From Atrichornis clamosus (lineage: Eukaryota > Chordata > Aves > Passeriformes > Menuridae), in assembly GCA_013400975.1 (NCBI GenBank), contig WBMZ01003295.1, positions 278,724-342,723 on the forward strand: a DNA stretch of 64,000 nt. The letters are read 5' to 3'. Of the stretch, positions 1-14,543 are shown piece by piece; within the stretch, counting starts at the first letter, position 1, and the number at the start of each line of letters is the position of its first letter. Both the position numbers and the translations under genes were made by a program. The notes below the pieces were generated by a model that saw only the letters and a list, made by a program, of their open reading frames with translations, did no database searches and had not been told where the DNA came from.

Positions 1-3000
1 ACTGGTATTGTGCAGAATGCCCTTTCCTCTTCGTTCAAGGTACATTGCAGTGCTGGTGGCCATCTCCTGTGTCCTTGCCCTTTTGCTGTAAAACCTGCAG
101 CTAGAATACCAAACCTGACTTACAGAAAAAATTTTAAAATCAGCTTTACCTGATTTTTGGCCTCCTTCAGGTGTACTTGCTGCCTGTGGTCCTTGCTGCC
201 TTGGGACTGAAAAACATATTCAACCACACGCTGGCCCACCCCAGGCTGTGCTGGCAGCTCCTGGCTGCCCTTTGTGCCCAGCACCCTCCCTTCTCATGGC
301 TGCTGAGCCTTTCTTTCCACTCTTTCTCAAAAATTCAGCTGCTGAGTGAAACCCATGGTAAAAGTCATTAACTGCTGTAACTTTCAAGGCTTCCTGACAT
401 TTCTGCATTGGCAATAAATGGATTTGAACCTCAGAATCAGTCAGATACCTCAGCACACAGGCTTTCACACTTTCATATTAGGCTACACCTCAGACCATTA
501 GAAACTCAGATGGTGCTGCTGACCTGAATGATCATCTTCTCTTCCTACGAGCACTCTCTGGGCAGAAGTATCAGCCCTTGGGCCACTGCTGACCTCTGCT
601 CTCTGCTAGACCCCACTCATAGGGCTCAGATGTGGAGGAGCAGACTAGATCAGACCTTTTGCATTGGAAACCCCCCACCAGTCTGCCCCTTGCCTGGATT
701 TCCAGTCTGCCCCATCAATTGAGCCTTGTTGCTGTGTGTGTTCGTCCCTGTTAGAGGTTCAGACCCACCTGCCCAGGAGCATCCTCCTGTGGTTCACCAA
801 ACCTCCTGCACCCAGGAGCTGTTGCTGCCTGAGCTCAGTACGTGCTGATGGGCAGGGCGAGGAGAGGTCCGTGTTTGGGCTCTGCTTCCTGCAGTCGTGG
901 TGCATTGGGCGGGGGGGCAGCAGAGCTGTGTTCAGCCTTTAGGGTGGGTTCTCTGTGTGTGCTGGGGCCTGTGCATTTCCACAGGCAATGCTCTTTTCCT
1001 GCTGTGTCCGTTCTCTCACTCCGCTCCTCCTTCCAATTCCGTTAGTACAGAGAGTTAGAGACAGCAGCATGTGAGGGCCCCCGAGAGGTGCAGGGAGGGG
1101 ATATTGAGCAGGGGTTACTGCTTTAGCCTGGCAATTTGAGGCTGAACGTTTGATCCAGAGGGCAGCATTTCCAAAGGCTCCGCTTGGCTTTGAAGTGCAC
1201 CAATTAAGGTCTGACATGTGATGCAACCCAAAGAAGACGGAGTTTATTTTCTTCTTCTCTTTGTGGATTGGGAAATGTGGGTTTTCTTCTGCAAGCCTCA
1301 TTAGAGGCTTCAGGCTGGACAGGAGTAAATGGGATATATTATTGTAAAAGATTTAACGACCATGTTGCAAGTTGTGGAGAGTGGGAGTAAGGGATCATGG
1401 TTTTCCAAGGAGACTCTGAAAAGCTGCTCAATTAGCCAGGAGGATTTTAAAAGATGTTTCTTTCCAGAGCCAAAGTTGAGAGATTTAATTGGGGGCTGCA
1501 CATCAAATGTGTGTACATGGCATGATGACAGCCAGCAAAGGGCATGATGAAACATTTATGGAGTTATTACCTACCTGTACACCCTACCCAACAAATGAAA
1601 ACTTTATTGGTAGTGCCTTAACAGTGGTGGTTCTTACCCTGGCTTTTCTGGAGCACGGGGATAGTTGACATGGAGAGACACAGTTTCAGGTATCCTGAAG
1701 GCCATTTTAGTTGAAACATTGTATTCCTGTGTTTTCCTTGTCGATGGGAATCTGCCCTGACATCTCTTCTGAGTTCGTGTCACAAGCCCTGAACTTATTC
1801 CAGGTGCTGGGAACGTCCCTATGGTCTGGCTCACCTTAGTGGGTAGCACACATCAAAGGAGGCAGAAAGGCAAAATAGCTGGGCATGCTCGACAGGTGAC
1901 AGCCACGAGCACTTTGTGGGTCTGCCGAGGTTTGGCTGCACCAGGTGCACTCAATACCTGTGGACAAGGACGTGAATAGTGCAGGTTTCGAGGGGAATGG
2001 GGCACTTCCCCCACCACAGTGAAGCCAGGAGCTTGTGGAGGTGAGATGTAGCTGTGAGCATTGGCCCAACGTCACTGTGATGCCGTGCTCCTATTTCAGG
2101 AGGGCGGGTATCTACAGGAAAGTCTGTTCTGCATGGAAGTGGCTGCACAAGGGAAAGGGAAGGCTCTGGCTACAGTGGCAAGCCAGGGAAATGATGGTCA
2201 TTGAGGATTTAACACCTTAGACTTTCTTGATCTATCTCGTTAATATCTCATCTTGCTGTATCTGGGAAACTTTCAAAGTAGGTACGGCAAATCAATATTT
2301 CTCTTGCTAATTTTTTCTTTATTGTTGTTTTGTTGGGTTTTGGTTTGGGTTTTGGTTTTTTCCTACAGATATGCAATTTTAAAGTGCTTGGAAAGGACTT
2401 TTGCAGCTTGACTGGATGTAGCATTCTGGCAGATTAAACAGGTGCAGCTGACTTCAGGCTTTGGGGGCTCAACTGATACCTGGCAGTGGCCAGGGACACA
2501 GCTTGTGTACAGGGACAAGCTCCTAGGCTGGGAGTCAAACTCTACAAAGCGTGTAGCTCCTGTGTAGCTCTCTACCTCATCAGGCAGCTCTGCTCTCACA
2601 CGTGACAGGCAAGAAGCTTTCTGCTTTCTTGTGCGTCAAATTTAGGTGAATCTCTACTTTGAGCCTTTTGATTAAATCCTTGTGATACCTAGCTTTTCTG
2701 CTAGATATTCCTGTGAAGGACCTCAGCTGCAGTTCCCTGTGTTACCTTCCCGCTCCCCTGTATTACCATCTCCACTGTCCAGGTGTGTCCCTTAACAGGG
2801 GGATGCAGGCAGTGTGCAGGGCCTTGCCGGGCTCCGGAGCCAACAGTGCACTCTGCATCTCCCTGCCCTGACATTGTCCTTGCAAGATCTGGGCACATGT
2901 TCTATAACTGAGATTAAACAAAGGCTTGGTTTTGTCCTGCTCCCTTGGTGGGAGTGTGTCAGTGCCACAGGTGTCTCCCAGCTGCATCCAAAGGCATGGA

Positions 3001-4888
3001 GTGGCTGTGAGATGACTTTATGCAAAGGTTCTCATCAGTGTTCAATGAATTTTCCATGGAAGTGCTTGTGCACGATGCTGCCTTTTTGGAGAGATGCTGG
3101 AGCCTGGATGTTTAACCTTGTTTTTAACAGGAGCAGTGGTGTGGTTTGTGTGCTCTGGGGTGTTACAAAGGAGAGACAAGGTGCAGTGTGACAGTGCACA
3201 CCCAGGTGGAGGTGACTCCTTAAAATGCCTTTGCCACCACCACAGGCTTCTTGTGTGACCCTCAGCTCATGTTATTTCTCTTGCTACACCACCTAAATCT
3301 CACTAGCAGCTTCTACTGCTACTTTTCTCTCTAGGTAGCAGGACTATCCCATGTTTGCTTTTAAGTTTAATCCCTTGGAAGTTCCCTCAGAGGAAGAGGA
3401 GCAGATCCTCACTGAAGGAAAAGCACTCCTTTTGCTTGCGTGTTATCCTCTGCTCTTGTTGCTGTGGGAACAGGGGACAGCACTGGGCTCTGGCATCCTT
3501 TTTAATTAGGTATCTTCTGCAGATCAGCTGTATTTATCAAAGATTTTTTATTATAGCTATTAAAATTAAATAAGGCAAAAATTGAATCCAGAACAAATAC
3601 ACTGCTGCAAGTTATCCTCATGATGTGCTAGCAATTTTTTCCAGACAGTTGTGAGAAAATATGTTCTGGCAGCTTGTGTCCAGGCAATTGGCCAGAAACA
3701 GCTGTAAATCATGTGTATCTTTTTCTTCTTCTGATCTTTCTTACTCTTTCAAAATACCAGATAACATACATTGGAGAGAAGGGTGTATCTTACTGACTTG
3801 CAGTGGGGAAAGGCATGTCTGAAGTTGAAACAATGATACATCCACATCTGTAACTCCCAGCAGGGATAATCTGAGGTGCAGGAACAGCTGATTATTTTCT
3901 TGGGAGGATGTGTTAGCAAAGAGTGAGAATGGATGTTCATGGACATGAGAAGCAGGAGCCTGAGCGTCTTTGGTTTCATGGCTGGTTGTCTGCACAGTGG
4001 GAAGATGGTGTGTTGCTCTGGAAAAAGTCTGCAATGGTTTCAGAAAGTTTTACAGGTGGAAATAACATTACTTTTCGAGGGGAATTTCCTCTTGTGTGAC
4101 CGTGCTGCAGCCTCAGTGCAGAGGGGAAGCCTGTCTGTGTTGGCCAGGTCCCACGGGCCGAGCTGTGTGGAAGGAGGATGCGCTGGCCGTGCTCCCGCTG
4201 CCCCTCAGCAGGACATTAAAGGGCTGGAACATGCTGGAATCGGGTTCAAGAAACGACTTAGCCTGGGCTTGGGGTTTGGATCCAAGATCAGTTCCTGCTG
4301 CCACACTTCTGCTGTAATTGGATGCTGGTGTTGAGGCCCCCAGCCTGACACAGCACAGACTCGAGTGGCTTTAGCCCCTTGCTACTCACGGCTTTCAAAC
4401 CTCAGTCTGTAAGAGCAGCCAGATTTTGAGGCTTTGCTATAATGATCAGAGTGTGTGGCTTTTGGGTGCTTCTGGTGCTTAACACATACACATGGAGATT
4501 CTTTTCCTTAAGCTTTGACTCCAGGAGTCTACAGAACCTATGCTTTAGGCACGTGGTGATTCGGTTTGTGCATTGTTCTGCTGTGCCAGCAGCAAAGCAC
4601 GGGTTTGTGCCTGGTCTGCTAATAAAAATAAGTGCACTGGGGCTTCGTTTCCTTTCCAAAGGATTTTCTGTTCATCATGGAGATCTTACTTTCCCAGCTG
4701 GCTGGTCTGCTGCCTTTCAAACATGCTACACTTTGTTAAGCAAGGCTGCTTTTCCTTCCTCGCCTTTGTAGTACCATCAGTTGCTTTGTTTCTTTATACC
4801 TCCCTGCCCATTTTAGAAAAAAGGTTGAATTTTAAAAGTTCAAGATTTATGAAAATCGGTGTATTCACATTAATAGGTTCCTCAATGT

Positions 4889-4947
4889 ATAACAACAACA
4901 GTGACAACAATAACAATATAACAACAACAATAATAATAATTAATAAT
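4889..4947. repeat. AAC/AAT-type simple repeat
   Basis: An imperfect run of AAC and then AAT/ATA triplets, beginning with units such as aacaacaac and ending in aataataataatt. It is a simple-sequence repeat within the intron. No function is suggested by the sequence. Confidence 0.8.
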
Positions 4948-7900
4948 GGAGCAATCTGCACCCTGGCAGGTGGGAGCAGCAACAGAGCTGTCGTGGCACC
5001 ACGCTGCCACCTTCCTTGGCACCAGCACCAGCTGCAGAGAGCAAGTGTGCATCACTCATTAACCCTGTGACATCCTCATGGGGTGGGATGAGAGGAAGGG
5101 AAGGATGGAGGGGCAGGGAGGGACCGTGAATTCATTTGAAATACTTCTGCCTGGAAAAATGAGTGATAGGAAGGCACAGCTGGGTTTCAAACTGGAGACC
5201 AGGAGTAGGGAATGGGGAATGCAAGTCTGTCCCTGGGCTTTATGGATCTCAGACTTTGGCTATATGCAAACATAGCCACGTGCAGGATTGTCTGGTTATC
5301 CTTTTGTAGCTGGAATGTTAGTGGTATCAATTAACACGCTTAGTATGTGTCAAACAGTGGGGAAAAAAGTGTGTGCTATAAATGGAAGTACTTGCATAAG
5401 ACTGTAAGAACAAGATAAAATATTTATATTTTTCAAAGAAAGGAACTAAACTTGTTTCCTCTCCCCTGCATCCTGCAATCTAGTCATAGGAAAACAGCAG
5501 AATTTAGATCTTGCAGAAGGAATTCCTAAGATGGAAATAAGAGGGGAAAATGGCTTTCTAGCATTTAACTGGAGGAAGAATTAACTGAAAAGAAGTTGTA
5601 AAAGTGTGACTGTCCATAGTCAGGAATATTAAATCTCTTATAACAAGGGTGGCATGAGCGAACGAGGTGCTAAATGCTGAAATCCTGGGGAGATGAAGGG
5701 GAAAGGAAAACGGAGCAGTGGGAGACGTCCTTGCAGGGCACTGTCTGCAAAATTGGCTGGAGCAGGACATAGATCCTTAAAACTTTTCAAACCCAATTGT
5801 TGCTTTCTAAATGAGGAGCCTGACATTTTAAAGGTCAGCAGCCAGGGAGGGGGTGACCGCAGTTCAGCAAACACAATCAGAGTGTGCTCACTGCCTTGCC
5901 ATGTCCTTCACATCAGGGTTGGGAACAATTTCTATAGATGTTTCCTAAAAAAACAGATCTCCAATGCCAAAATGAGGAAGGATACCTGATAATTTCCCCA
6001 TTTCTCCTCCCTCTAGGAGAGCTAATAAGGGGGAAGTGGGCACAGAAAGTCGTGTGGGAGGCTGGGGGTGGGTTTGGGTAGAGGAGATGGAAGCAGAAGG
6101 TGCCTGTGGCAGGGGAGATCTCTCTGCAGACCCCGGCAGCAGTTCACAGCAGACACGCGTGCCTTGCTGGCAGCCGGGGGCCGTGGGCTGCTGTGTCACA
6201 CGTGGCTCCTCAGCGCGTCCCTGCTCCTCCCAGCGGGACAGGCCCTTTCCAGACACAGCATTCCGTGGCTGAAGGCTCAGGCTCCTCAGAGCAAAACCCA
6301 GCTGGGGGCTGGCTACAGCTGGAGGAGAGATTAGCTGGGCAGACACATCCACATTTTTTTCACCATCCAGAACCTTAAAGTCTGGGTCACTGGAGCCACT
6401 TGTTCCCTTCCCGCGTGCTTTTTCTGAGAGCCCCGCACTGACCCGAGCAAAAGTATTCCTACAGCAAGTGACTAAATAACCAAGGCAACATAAAAGAAAG
6501 CAGCTTTCTTAGATTCATAAATCAGTAGAGAACAGGCCTGGGCTATTGCAGTACAGCATGAGTAAGGTTTCTTTTCTTTTTACCCCATCTTCTAGAATTT
6601 TAGTATTCAAGTTTTAAGCCTGCAGTATGTATTTCTGTGCTCAAATACTTGGATGTTTGGATGGCTGAACCTTTGAATTGTCAACATGCTGAGCATTTTG
6701 ATCCTTTTATAAAACAAGAATGATGATTAAATGTTTCCCACAGCACTGCTATTGCAGCAGCCCTCATTGCAGATTCACAGAGACTGATCTTGCATCAGGA
6801 ACCACATTGTTCTGTAGCACAGACATCCCATGGGATTTGGGCAGGTAGGAAAGCACCGAGCTGATTGTCTGTGAGCTCGCTTCTCTCTGTAAAAGCATGT
6901 CACTGTGCTCCATGAGAGAGACAGGTATGGTTAGGAATGAGGTTCTCTTTAATTAGGGTGGAAATAGCAGGAAACAGCAAATATTATGTCATCTCCCACA
7001 CCAAATGTCACCAAGCCTTCAGTCAGAAGCTTCCTATGAATGCGGGCACCATGGCATGGCCTGACCAGCACCATGATCCTCACCAGCTCCAGTGGTTTTG
7101 CAAGGACTGTTTTGTTTCCTATATCCTAGCTTATTCTTAGGTTCTTGTGGGTTTTTGGTATGTAAATTAAACACAAATCTTACAGGCTCACACATGTACA
7201 AAGAAGCAAACAGGTCCCTAAAGACAGGGGTGGCTCAGAAATCCTGCTAAATTCTCCCATAGCTTTGTGCATTGAATTAATCTGGAAATAGTTTGGGAAG
7301 GCAGGAAGGTTTAGTGGGTGTCCTGCAGAGAACTGTGTTCCTCCAAGGCTGCAACGATGCTTATCTGCTTTCTGGAAAGCCTTTTTGTGGCAGGTTTGGC
7401 ACTGACATGTGAGCTGGTAGTGCTGGGAGACAGAAAACCTCTCTGTAAACTGCTGCTTTGATGAAGCTCTCAGATGAGCCTTCTCCTGCACCAGGATGCT
7501 TCTTTCTTCAAATGGGTCCAATCTCTGCTAATAAATCACCTCCTCCACATGAGCAGGGTTTGATCGAACATCACAGGAGATATCATCAAGGGCTAAACCT
7601 AACATTTTCTATTCCATTACCTAAAGCTCATAATGTTCACTGTATCAAAGAAGTACAGAGTTCCCTCAAGCATTTCAATCGCCAAGCCAGGCAACCCACA
7701 GTGAATTGTTCATGTGCAGAGTGGTTCCTGATTTTTCTTTCTTGGTTGCTGGGTTAGCTTTACTCCTGTTGTAGTACTCCTGTACTCCTGAGCAGAATAG
7801 AGCAGGACTGTGCTCCCAACTCAGGGCTCCCCAGCTTCAGGAAAAAATGTTAGCAATTTAAATTTCCTATGAGTAGCCTATATAGCATTTACTGGGGCAG

Positions 7901-10900
7901 CACTTCTGTGAAATCTAGATGTTGTTGGGTTTTGGTGGGAGGTTTTTTGGTGTTGTTTCTTTTTATAAGAACACTAAAAGGATTCCAGTGATTTTGTTAC
8001 CAGAGCCTGCTGGAGCAGAAGAGAGGTCAAATGAGTGTGGTTTATCTTGTAAACTGTTAAGCATCAGCGTATGTGCTGGAGGCCCTCAGTGCCACACACT
8101 CCTGTGTAGATTCAGTTCTGCCAGAAGCAGATGGGTCATGCTTCACCCAGGTTGTGTCTTGACTTTCATGGCCCACGTTCCCCTTTCCCCTTCTGCACAA
8201 TGCATTGTTTTCCCTGCTGTTTTTTCACGCCAGCTTCCAGTGCTTCCCCTCTCTGCTCTCCAGCCATTACCTTCGGGCTTCATAAGACCTGAAAGAGCAA
8301 AGAAGGGATGAGAGCAGCAGTTCCCTGTGCAGATGCTGCAAGACAGCGCAGTCCTGGTGGGTTTCAACGTGGCAACACGAGCAGTGTTGCTTTGTGTTCC
8401 CATCGGTGCATCACTTGAATCCGGGTCAAACCTGGCTGGTGGCTTGGGGAAGATTCTGCAGAACGGTCTGGAAGCATCTCCCTGCACTGCCCGTGTGCCT
8501 CTCCTCGGGATCTGTGTGATCCCGGATTCTCGGTTGTGCCGGGAAAGGCTGCGTGCTGCGCAGGTCGCGTGGCTGCAGCAGATGCTGCTGAGATGGCGTG
8601 GAAAAATTGTGAATTCAGCAAACACTAAGTAGCACACGGCATTAAAAATTCACAAAGACTTCTCTGATACACAGTCTCCCAAAGAAGCTTTTTAATGAGC
8701 TGCAGCAGGGCTGGGTGAGGGAGCAGGGAGACCCTTCCCCAGTGCCAAGTTAGGAAACAGTCCCATGCACAGGTCAGCCCACTGGTTTGTGCATTTTTGG
8801 TTCTCAATTTTCAATGAAAAACTGCAGCATAGGGTTTTTTCTCTTCATATTTAGGAACTCAGTGGCAACTTGGTCAGGTTTGCTGTGGAAAAGTAAACTA
8901 AAAATTGAAACACTGTTGTTAGTGTTCAGTGGAAGATACAAGGATTAAACTGAAACAAAACTTGAAATAGTTTAGGTCTGGGATTTTCAAATGTTCTTTT
9001 GAAAGCTTTCTTTAAGAAGAGGACCCAGGTGACCCCGTTTTCCTCTGCGAAAAAAGCCCCAAAACTGTAGGCATTTTTCCGGTGGCTTTGTCCTTCAAAT
9101 ACTTTTTTCCCCTCATCTTAGATTTAGCCAAATTAAAGCAGGCTGGGTTGAAACACAGAGCCCCCGGGTCAGTGGCTGGGATGCTGAGGACGGAAGGAAC
9201 AGACTGGGAGATGCTGAGATGGGCGGGGGGGTCAGGGGGTGCTTCACGACAGGAATCCTGAGTTGGCACACAACTTCCCCTCTGCCTTTTGTGCTGGTAC
9301 CTGTGGGCCTTGCCTGCTTTTGCGATTCAATCTGGGGCGGAGCACGCGGAGCAGGCGCTGTGGGGATGCTCTGCCTTGCGCAGTGCGAGCCGTGACCTAC
9401 TTGTGTTACTTGTGAAAGCAGTGCCCGTCGGGTGTGGGTCGGGGGGAGCTTTGTGTCGTGCGGCTCCTGCTGCAGTGATTCTTGTTCTTATTGTTTTATT
9501 CATTTGTTTAAATTTATGTTTTGTCGTTTGTACTTTATTCTCTACTACATGGGTCATTGCAGAAAAGACAGCAAAATGCCTTGTCTTTCTCCTCTCTTAA
9601 CCAAAAAGCTGGATAAGAGTTCTGGGGTTTTCATAACCTACTTTCGAAACAAACGAATGGCAAAAAATAAACAGAAAAGATATTAATGTTGCAGCTTTGT
9701 TAAAAGCAGAAATCTGTGATTAAGGGTGTGCTTTTAAAATTTGCTGGAGAAGAAAAATGTATTTAGGTTTTGTTTATTCTTTGCAATCTTTTCAGAGCAG
9801 CTGTGCCTTCCCTGCCAGACTGCTCTGCTCTGTGCTGCTCAGACGCCTTGCTGGAGCAAAAGGATGAAAGGGTGTAGAAAAGATCTGCATTGTTTGCCTT
9901 AGAGATGTTAAATATCTCTGACAGGGCTGAGACACCCATCCTGCCCTGAACAAATAGCTGGAGACATTGAGCATAGGGCTTACATTTTCGTTGAGAAAAT
10001 AAATGGGAAATGCAGACGCTTATTAAGTGGACTGTGTGAATTGGGTGAGGTTTGTCTTGGCTGCTCTCCCCATGCAGCTTTGGGGAGCCAGGACAGACAG
10101 TGCTGGAGACCTGCAGGAGCATCCCGTGGGGAGGGACCACTTTGGCTCTCATTCATTCTGGTCCTGAAGCAAAGACTACCCCCAAAAAAGATTCAGCTGT
10201 CGGCAAAGGAGTTTCTCAGAGAGGGACCATCAAGCATGAGCAGTGGTTGTATTTAGAACCTGAAACTTTTTAACAGGGATGTTGAGACCACTGAGTTTCA
10301 AGAAATGAAACATTAGTGTTGCAGGAGATCAGCATTGCAGGCTTACACCTGGACTTCACAGTTCAGGAGTTAACACGAGGAAGCAAGTAATTAATTATGC
10401 AGGTTCTGCATTTGCTATTCAAGCACCTATTTAGTCCTGGCACAGAGAGAGGGATGTCCTGTCTGCTGCAAATGATAAAGAAGTAGGGAAACTTCTGCCT
10501 TCTGAGAATGCAAATGAGGAATCTGCTTTTCGTGTTAGTTTAATTTGCTGTCTTCATCTCTGCACAGCTTGTTAGCTGAATGGAAAACTGTTGATGCTGC
10601 CAATGCAATCTGGATATTGTTTCATGGGACTGCAGAAAGCGATGAGTTTGTAGCTCTCTAATCTGCAGTAATTTGCTGCTAATTTGTCAACAGTCAACAA
10701 CACCAGTGGCTACCACATGGAAACAGCCCCGCTGCCACTGCCTTCCTCTGGTCAGGGTTAGTGAAAGGTCACTTACAGCAGTGATTTTCATCTGCTGCAA
10801 GTGTTGTACTAAGCACAGAATAATGCTTATTTTACAAGGGGGGAATGAAATCACAGAGCAACTGTTGAGTGACAGAACCCAGGTGCGTTTTCAGACTTGC

Positions 10901-12342
10901 CCACAGCTCATTCCCAACACGCCACCGTCCCACAGGGACCCAGCACAGTCATTGCACCCTGGGCACTGCTCTTGGCTCTGGTACTAAATCCTTCAGTTAG
11001 GCTGAAATGCAATTTCTGCTGTCATTGATCAGGAAATCAAAACAGGTGTTGCAGTTTTATCCGCTGCAATTCCCTGAGCGCTGTGCCTCCCTGGGGAGGG
11101 CAGCGGCTGAAATGGCCGTGGCTCCTGTCCAGGCCGTCCCTGGGAGAGGCTGACGCTGTGGTGTGACAGCAGTGCTCCCCCAGCAGCTCACAGGGCAGCT
11201 GGCAGCACTGATCCCTGCTGAGCTGCCCAGGGAGGAGCTGGCATTGTCACGGGGCTGTGCCCAGGCCCAGTGTGGTGCTGCAAGCCCTGCCGAGAACAGC
11301 CTCAGCCCCAGGGTGTTCTCTCCCTGCCTTGGCCGCACCAGGACCACACTTTGGAGAGACAACACCACGCATTTTCATAATTTTTTTTCCTCTTTTGCTC
11401 AAACACTTGAGTCTTCCTTGTTTTGAAGCTGAGGGCTGGGTGTAATGAGCTGAAAACAGCGCAAACCCTGCCCTGGCCCTCTGAAATATTCATCTGCACT
11501 TTAAAAAAAGCAAGAGAGAAGGCTGGTTAATGAGGAACAGAGGGGAATTAGGGCTGTTTGGTCCCTGCTTCTGAGCTTTTCAAGAAATCTAGATTTAACA
11601 GGCTCTTGTAGAGCCAGGGTGTACTGGAATTGGGAGTGTTGGCTTCTGCTTCAGCTTAATTGAAACTTCCTGATCAATCATCCCAGGTTTTCTTTGTTTT
11701 TTTGAAGTTTCTGCCAAAATTTAATGAAAAAGTTTGAAAACTTCAGTGATGGCAGTCTGCCTGCAGCTGATAGTTCAGGAATGTTTCAGCTGGAGCATTC
11801 CCACTCGGGCATGGCACAAAACTACAGATGTTGCCTTTCTAAATCTGTGTTCTGAGTTGTCTTCATCAGAAGTGGGGACATTCATTTGGCAGGGGAGGGT
11901 GCAAGGGCCCTGTATGGACTCCAGTGCGTTTCAGGAGTGCATGAGCTTGCTGTCAGTAAGTAATGGTGTCTCCCCATATGTCTTAAGATGAAGGACCTCT
12001 ATCTAAGATTTTTTTTCTTTCTCTCTTTCCTGTTTGCTGTGGACACGCATCCACTGCTGCTTTTCAAGGAGTCTGAGAGCTGTGTCAGCTCCATGGTCTG
12101 TGTGAGCTGCTGGCCTCAAGGCACTGAGGTGTTCCTTAAACTCATGGGATGCACAGAACATCCAACCTCTGCTGCAGCTCCAGAGCAGCTGTGCCCATGC
12201 TGTGACTATTCCAGCAATTTCCTGAGAGCATCACTCGTACTCTCCTGGTCTGTGTGGCTGCAGGAGGGAACTGTAGCTCCAGGGACTGCTCTCCAGCAAA
12301 ATGAAGCATTTGGCTGCCCACCTGGAGATGGAAATGAAGTAA

Positions 12343-12487
12343 ATCATAGAATCATAGAATGGTTTGGGTTGGAAAGGACTTTAAAGCTCATCTAGTTCCA
12401 ATTCCCTGCAATGGGCAGGGACACCTTCCACGAGACCAGGCTGCTCAAAGCCCCATCCAGACTTGCCTAGAACACTTCCAGGGATCG
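12343..12487 (-). mobile_element. CR1 LINE fragment, 3' end
   Basis: The segment starts with two copies of tcatagaa, the reverse complement of the CR1 3' tail octamer (ATTCTATG)n. It continues with the CR1 3'-UTR hallmarks 'ggtttgggttggaaaggac', 'gggcagggacaccttcca' and 'gaacacttccagggat'. The element therefore lies in minus orientation with its 3' end at the left. It is heavily 5'-truncated, as usual for CR1, and contains no ORF. It is the clearest of the window's CR1 copies and a good marker for avian DNA. Confidence 0.9.
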
Positions 12488-13496
12488 GAAGTGACCTGAT
12501 AAGATTCAGAAGTGATAGTCTGCCTTGTCCTGCTGAGAAACCCAGGTTTCCCTCTTTGCTGCTGAAGGTCAGGCCCTGGTGTGTGTATGTGACCTGTCCT
12601 CAGCCAGCCTGGACAGAGGGGACCCCAGAACACATTACCCATGCTGGCTTCTCAGAGGCTTTTTTTTTTTCCCCCAGATATTGTGAAGGTCACTTGGAGT
12701 TCAGGAAGCCGTGAGCTCCCTTAGATCCCATATTGTTCTTGTGGGAGACCTGAAGGAAAGCACACTGAGTGCTGCCGCGGTTTTATGTCTCTGCCCATCA
12801 TCCCAAGATTTCTGCCTCTCATCAAGTCCAGTGGGATGCATCTGGAGGAGCACCATGGGCAGGAGTAGAGGATTCCAACAGCTTGAAACCATGTGTAGCT
12901 TTTGATGTGCGAGTGGGGAATTGCAAAAAAGTCTCCCAAATAAATCCAGTGCTCTGCTTTGATGTGGCAGAGCTCAGGAGCAGATTTAAATATCTCTCTA
13001 TGATTCCCAGGCCACCTCTATTGTGCACACAGAGAAATACTTAACCTTGCAGGGAATTATGTGTAAAACTGCAGTTTGCTGATGCATAAAAATTAACTAT
13101 TTTTTGCACAGGAAGATAACAGCTATGCTGTTTAATATTTTAATATAAATATCCAAATATCAGTTTTTCTCCTACTATTTATTTTATTGTATTTTTCATT
13201 GTCTGTAGTAATTCCTGTGCAGAATAGTTGTTTTTAGGGCACTGCAGGAGATGGGTTCTGCTCCCTTTTAGCAAGGTCTCCTTGTGAGAATTTTGCCTTA
13301 AATGGAAGGAGGAAGTTTTGAAGTCAAGATTTACAGCTTTGGGATGGTTGGCGCATGGAGTGATCTTGTATTAACAACAAGCTGTGCTGTCTCTGTGTTT
13401 CATTTCCACTTTATATCAAACATTTAGAGAAGCTGTTAGTGGCTCATAGGCTTTGACTGGGGGTTTGGTAGTGGAAAGTTTGCTGATGTTTTTGAA

Positions 13497-13730
13497 ATCA
13501 CAGAATCATTAATGTTGGGAAAGCTCTCTAAGATCCTAGAGTCCTCTTGGAGTCTATCATCATGTCCCCAAGTGCCACATCTACAAGTCTTTTAAATACC
13601 TTCAGAGATGGAGGCTCCACCACTTGCCTGGGCAGTCTGTTCCAATGCTTCACCACCCCTTCAGGGAAGAAATTTTTCCTGATATCCAGTGTAAACCCCC
13701 TCTGGTGCAACTTGAGGCCATTTCAGGAAG
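13497..13730 (-). mobile_element. Older CR1-family LINE fragment retaining the ORF2 C-terminus
   Basis: The left end 'atcacagaatcatt' matches a CR1 tail in reverse complement. On the minus strand, 13528-13710 translates to a stretch including [20 protein letters not shown] followed by [15 protein letters not shown]. This is the conserved C-terminal end of CR1 ORF2 (reverse transcriptase protein). The 3' UTR is more diverged than in the copy at 12343, so this is probably an older subfamily. Only the last part of ORF2 remains, so it is a dead, 5'-truncated fragment. The right boundary near 13730 is approximate. Confidence 0.88.
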
Positions 13731-14521
13731 GTGAATGAAGAAGGGCTCTGCAACAAGGCTGCCTGGGCAATAACAGAAACTTTGGGGATCAAGTGGTAGG
13801 GATCAAAGGTTGGTGATGTTGCAATCACTTTTCTCTGTACAATCTCCTCCCAAACAGAAATTCTAATTTTGTACAGCTGTGTCTGCAATGTCTTACATGT
13901 TACATCTAAGAGTTCAAAAAGAAAAAGGTGGGAAGTGTTGGGAGGGGAGATGCTGAAGGCACTTTTTAATGGAGAAGGGAGTAGATGTTTAGGATGACAG
14001 AGTGGGATGTGACTCAGCAACAATGGAGAGAGCAAGACAGATGTTTGGATACATGGAGAATCAAGGCCTTTGGGACAGAGGATGAGGCTGTTTGGTTGAG
14101 GAGGCTGCAAGCTCTGCACAGGGATTGCTGCTTTGCTGTGGTGGCCTGTGCTGAGGTAACTCACAGGGCAAACCCTTTGAATGGGTAAATAAATCGAAGG
14201 TGCAACCTATGGTTGTTCAAAGTCAGTCGTCCATTTAATAGCACCCAATATAAAAAGGCAGTCTGAGGTCAACTAAGATGAAAAATAACTGAAAGGCAGT
14301 GGCAGTTGTGTGTCTGGAGCTAAGCTGGCTCTGCTGATGGCTGCAACAGCTTGGAAACAGAGATTTCCTGATAGGGGAGAGTGAAGGAATCCCCAATCTC
14401 TTCAGCAACAACTAGAACATCAGTGTGTTATCAACATTATTCTCATACTAAAGCCAAAGCACAGCATTGAACCAGCTTCTAGGAAGAAAATTAACCCTAT
14501 CCCAACCAAAATCACGACACT

Positions 14522-14543
14522 TCATTTATTTATTTATTTATTG
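14522..14543. repeat. (TTTA)n tetranucleotide microsatellite
   Basis: About five tandem copies of ttta (or attt) in the NECAB2 intron. The tract is short and slightly imperfect at its left edge. Confidence 0.8.
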
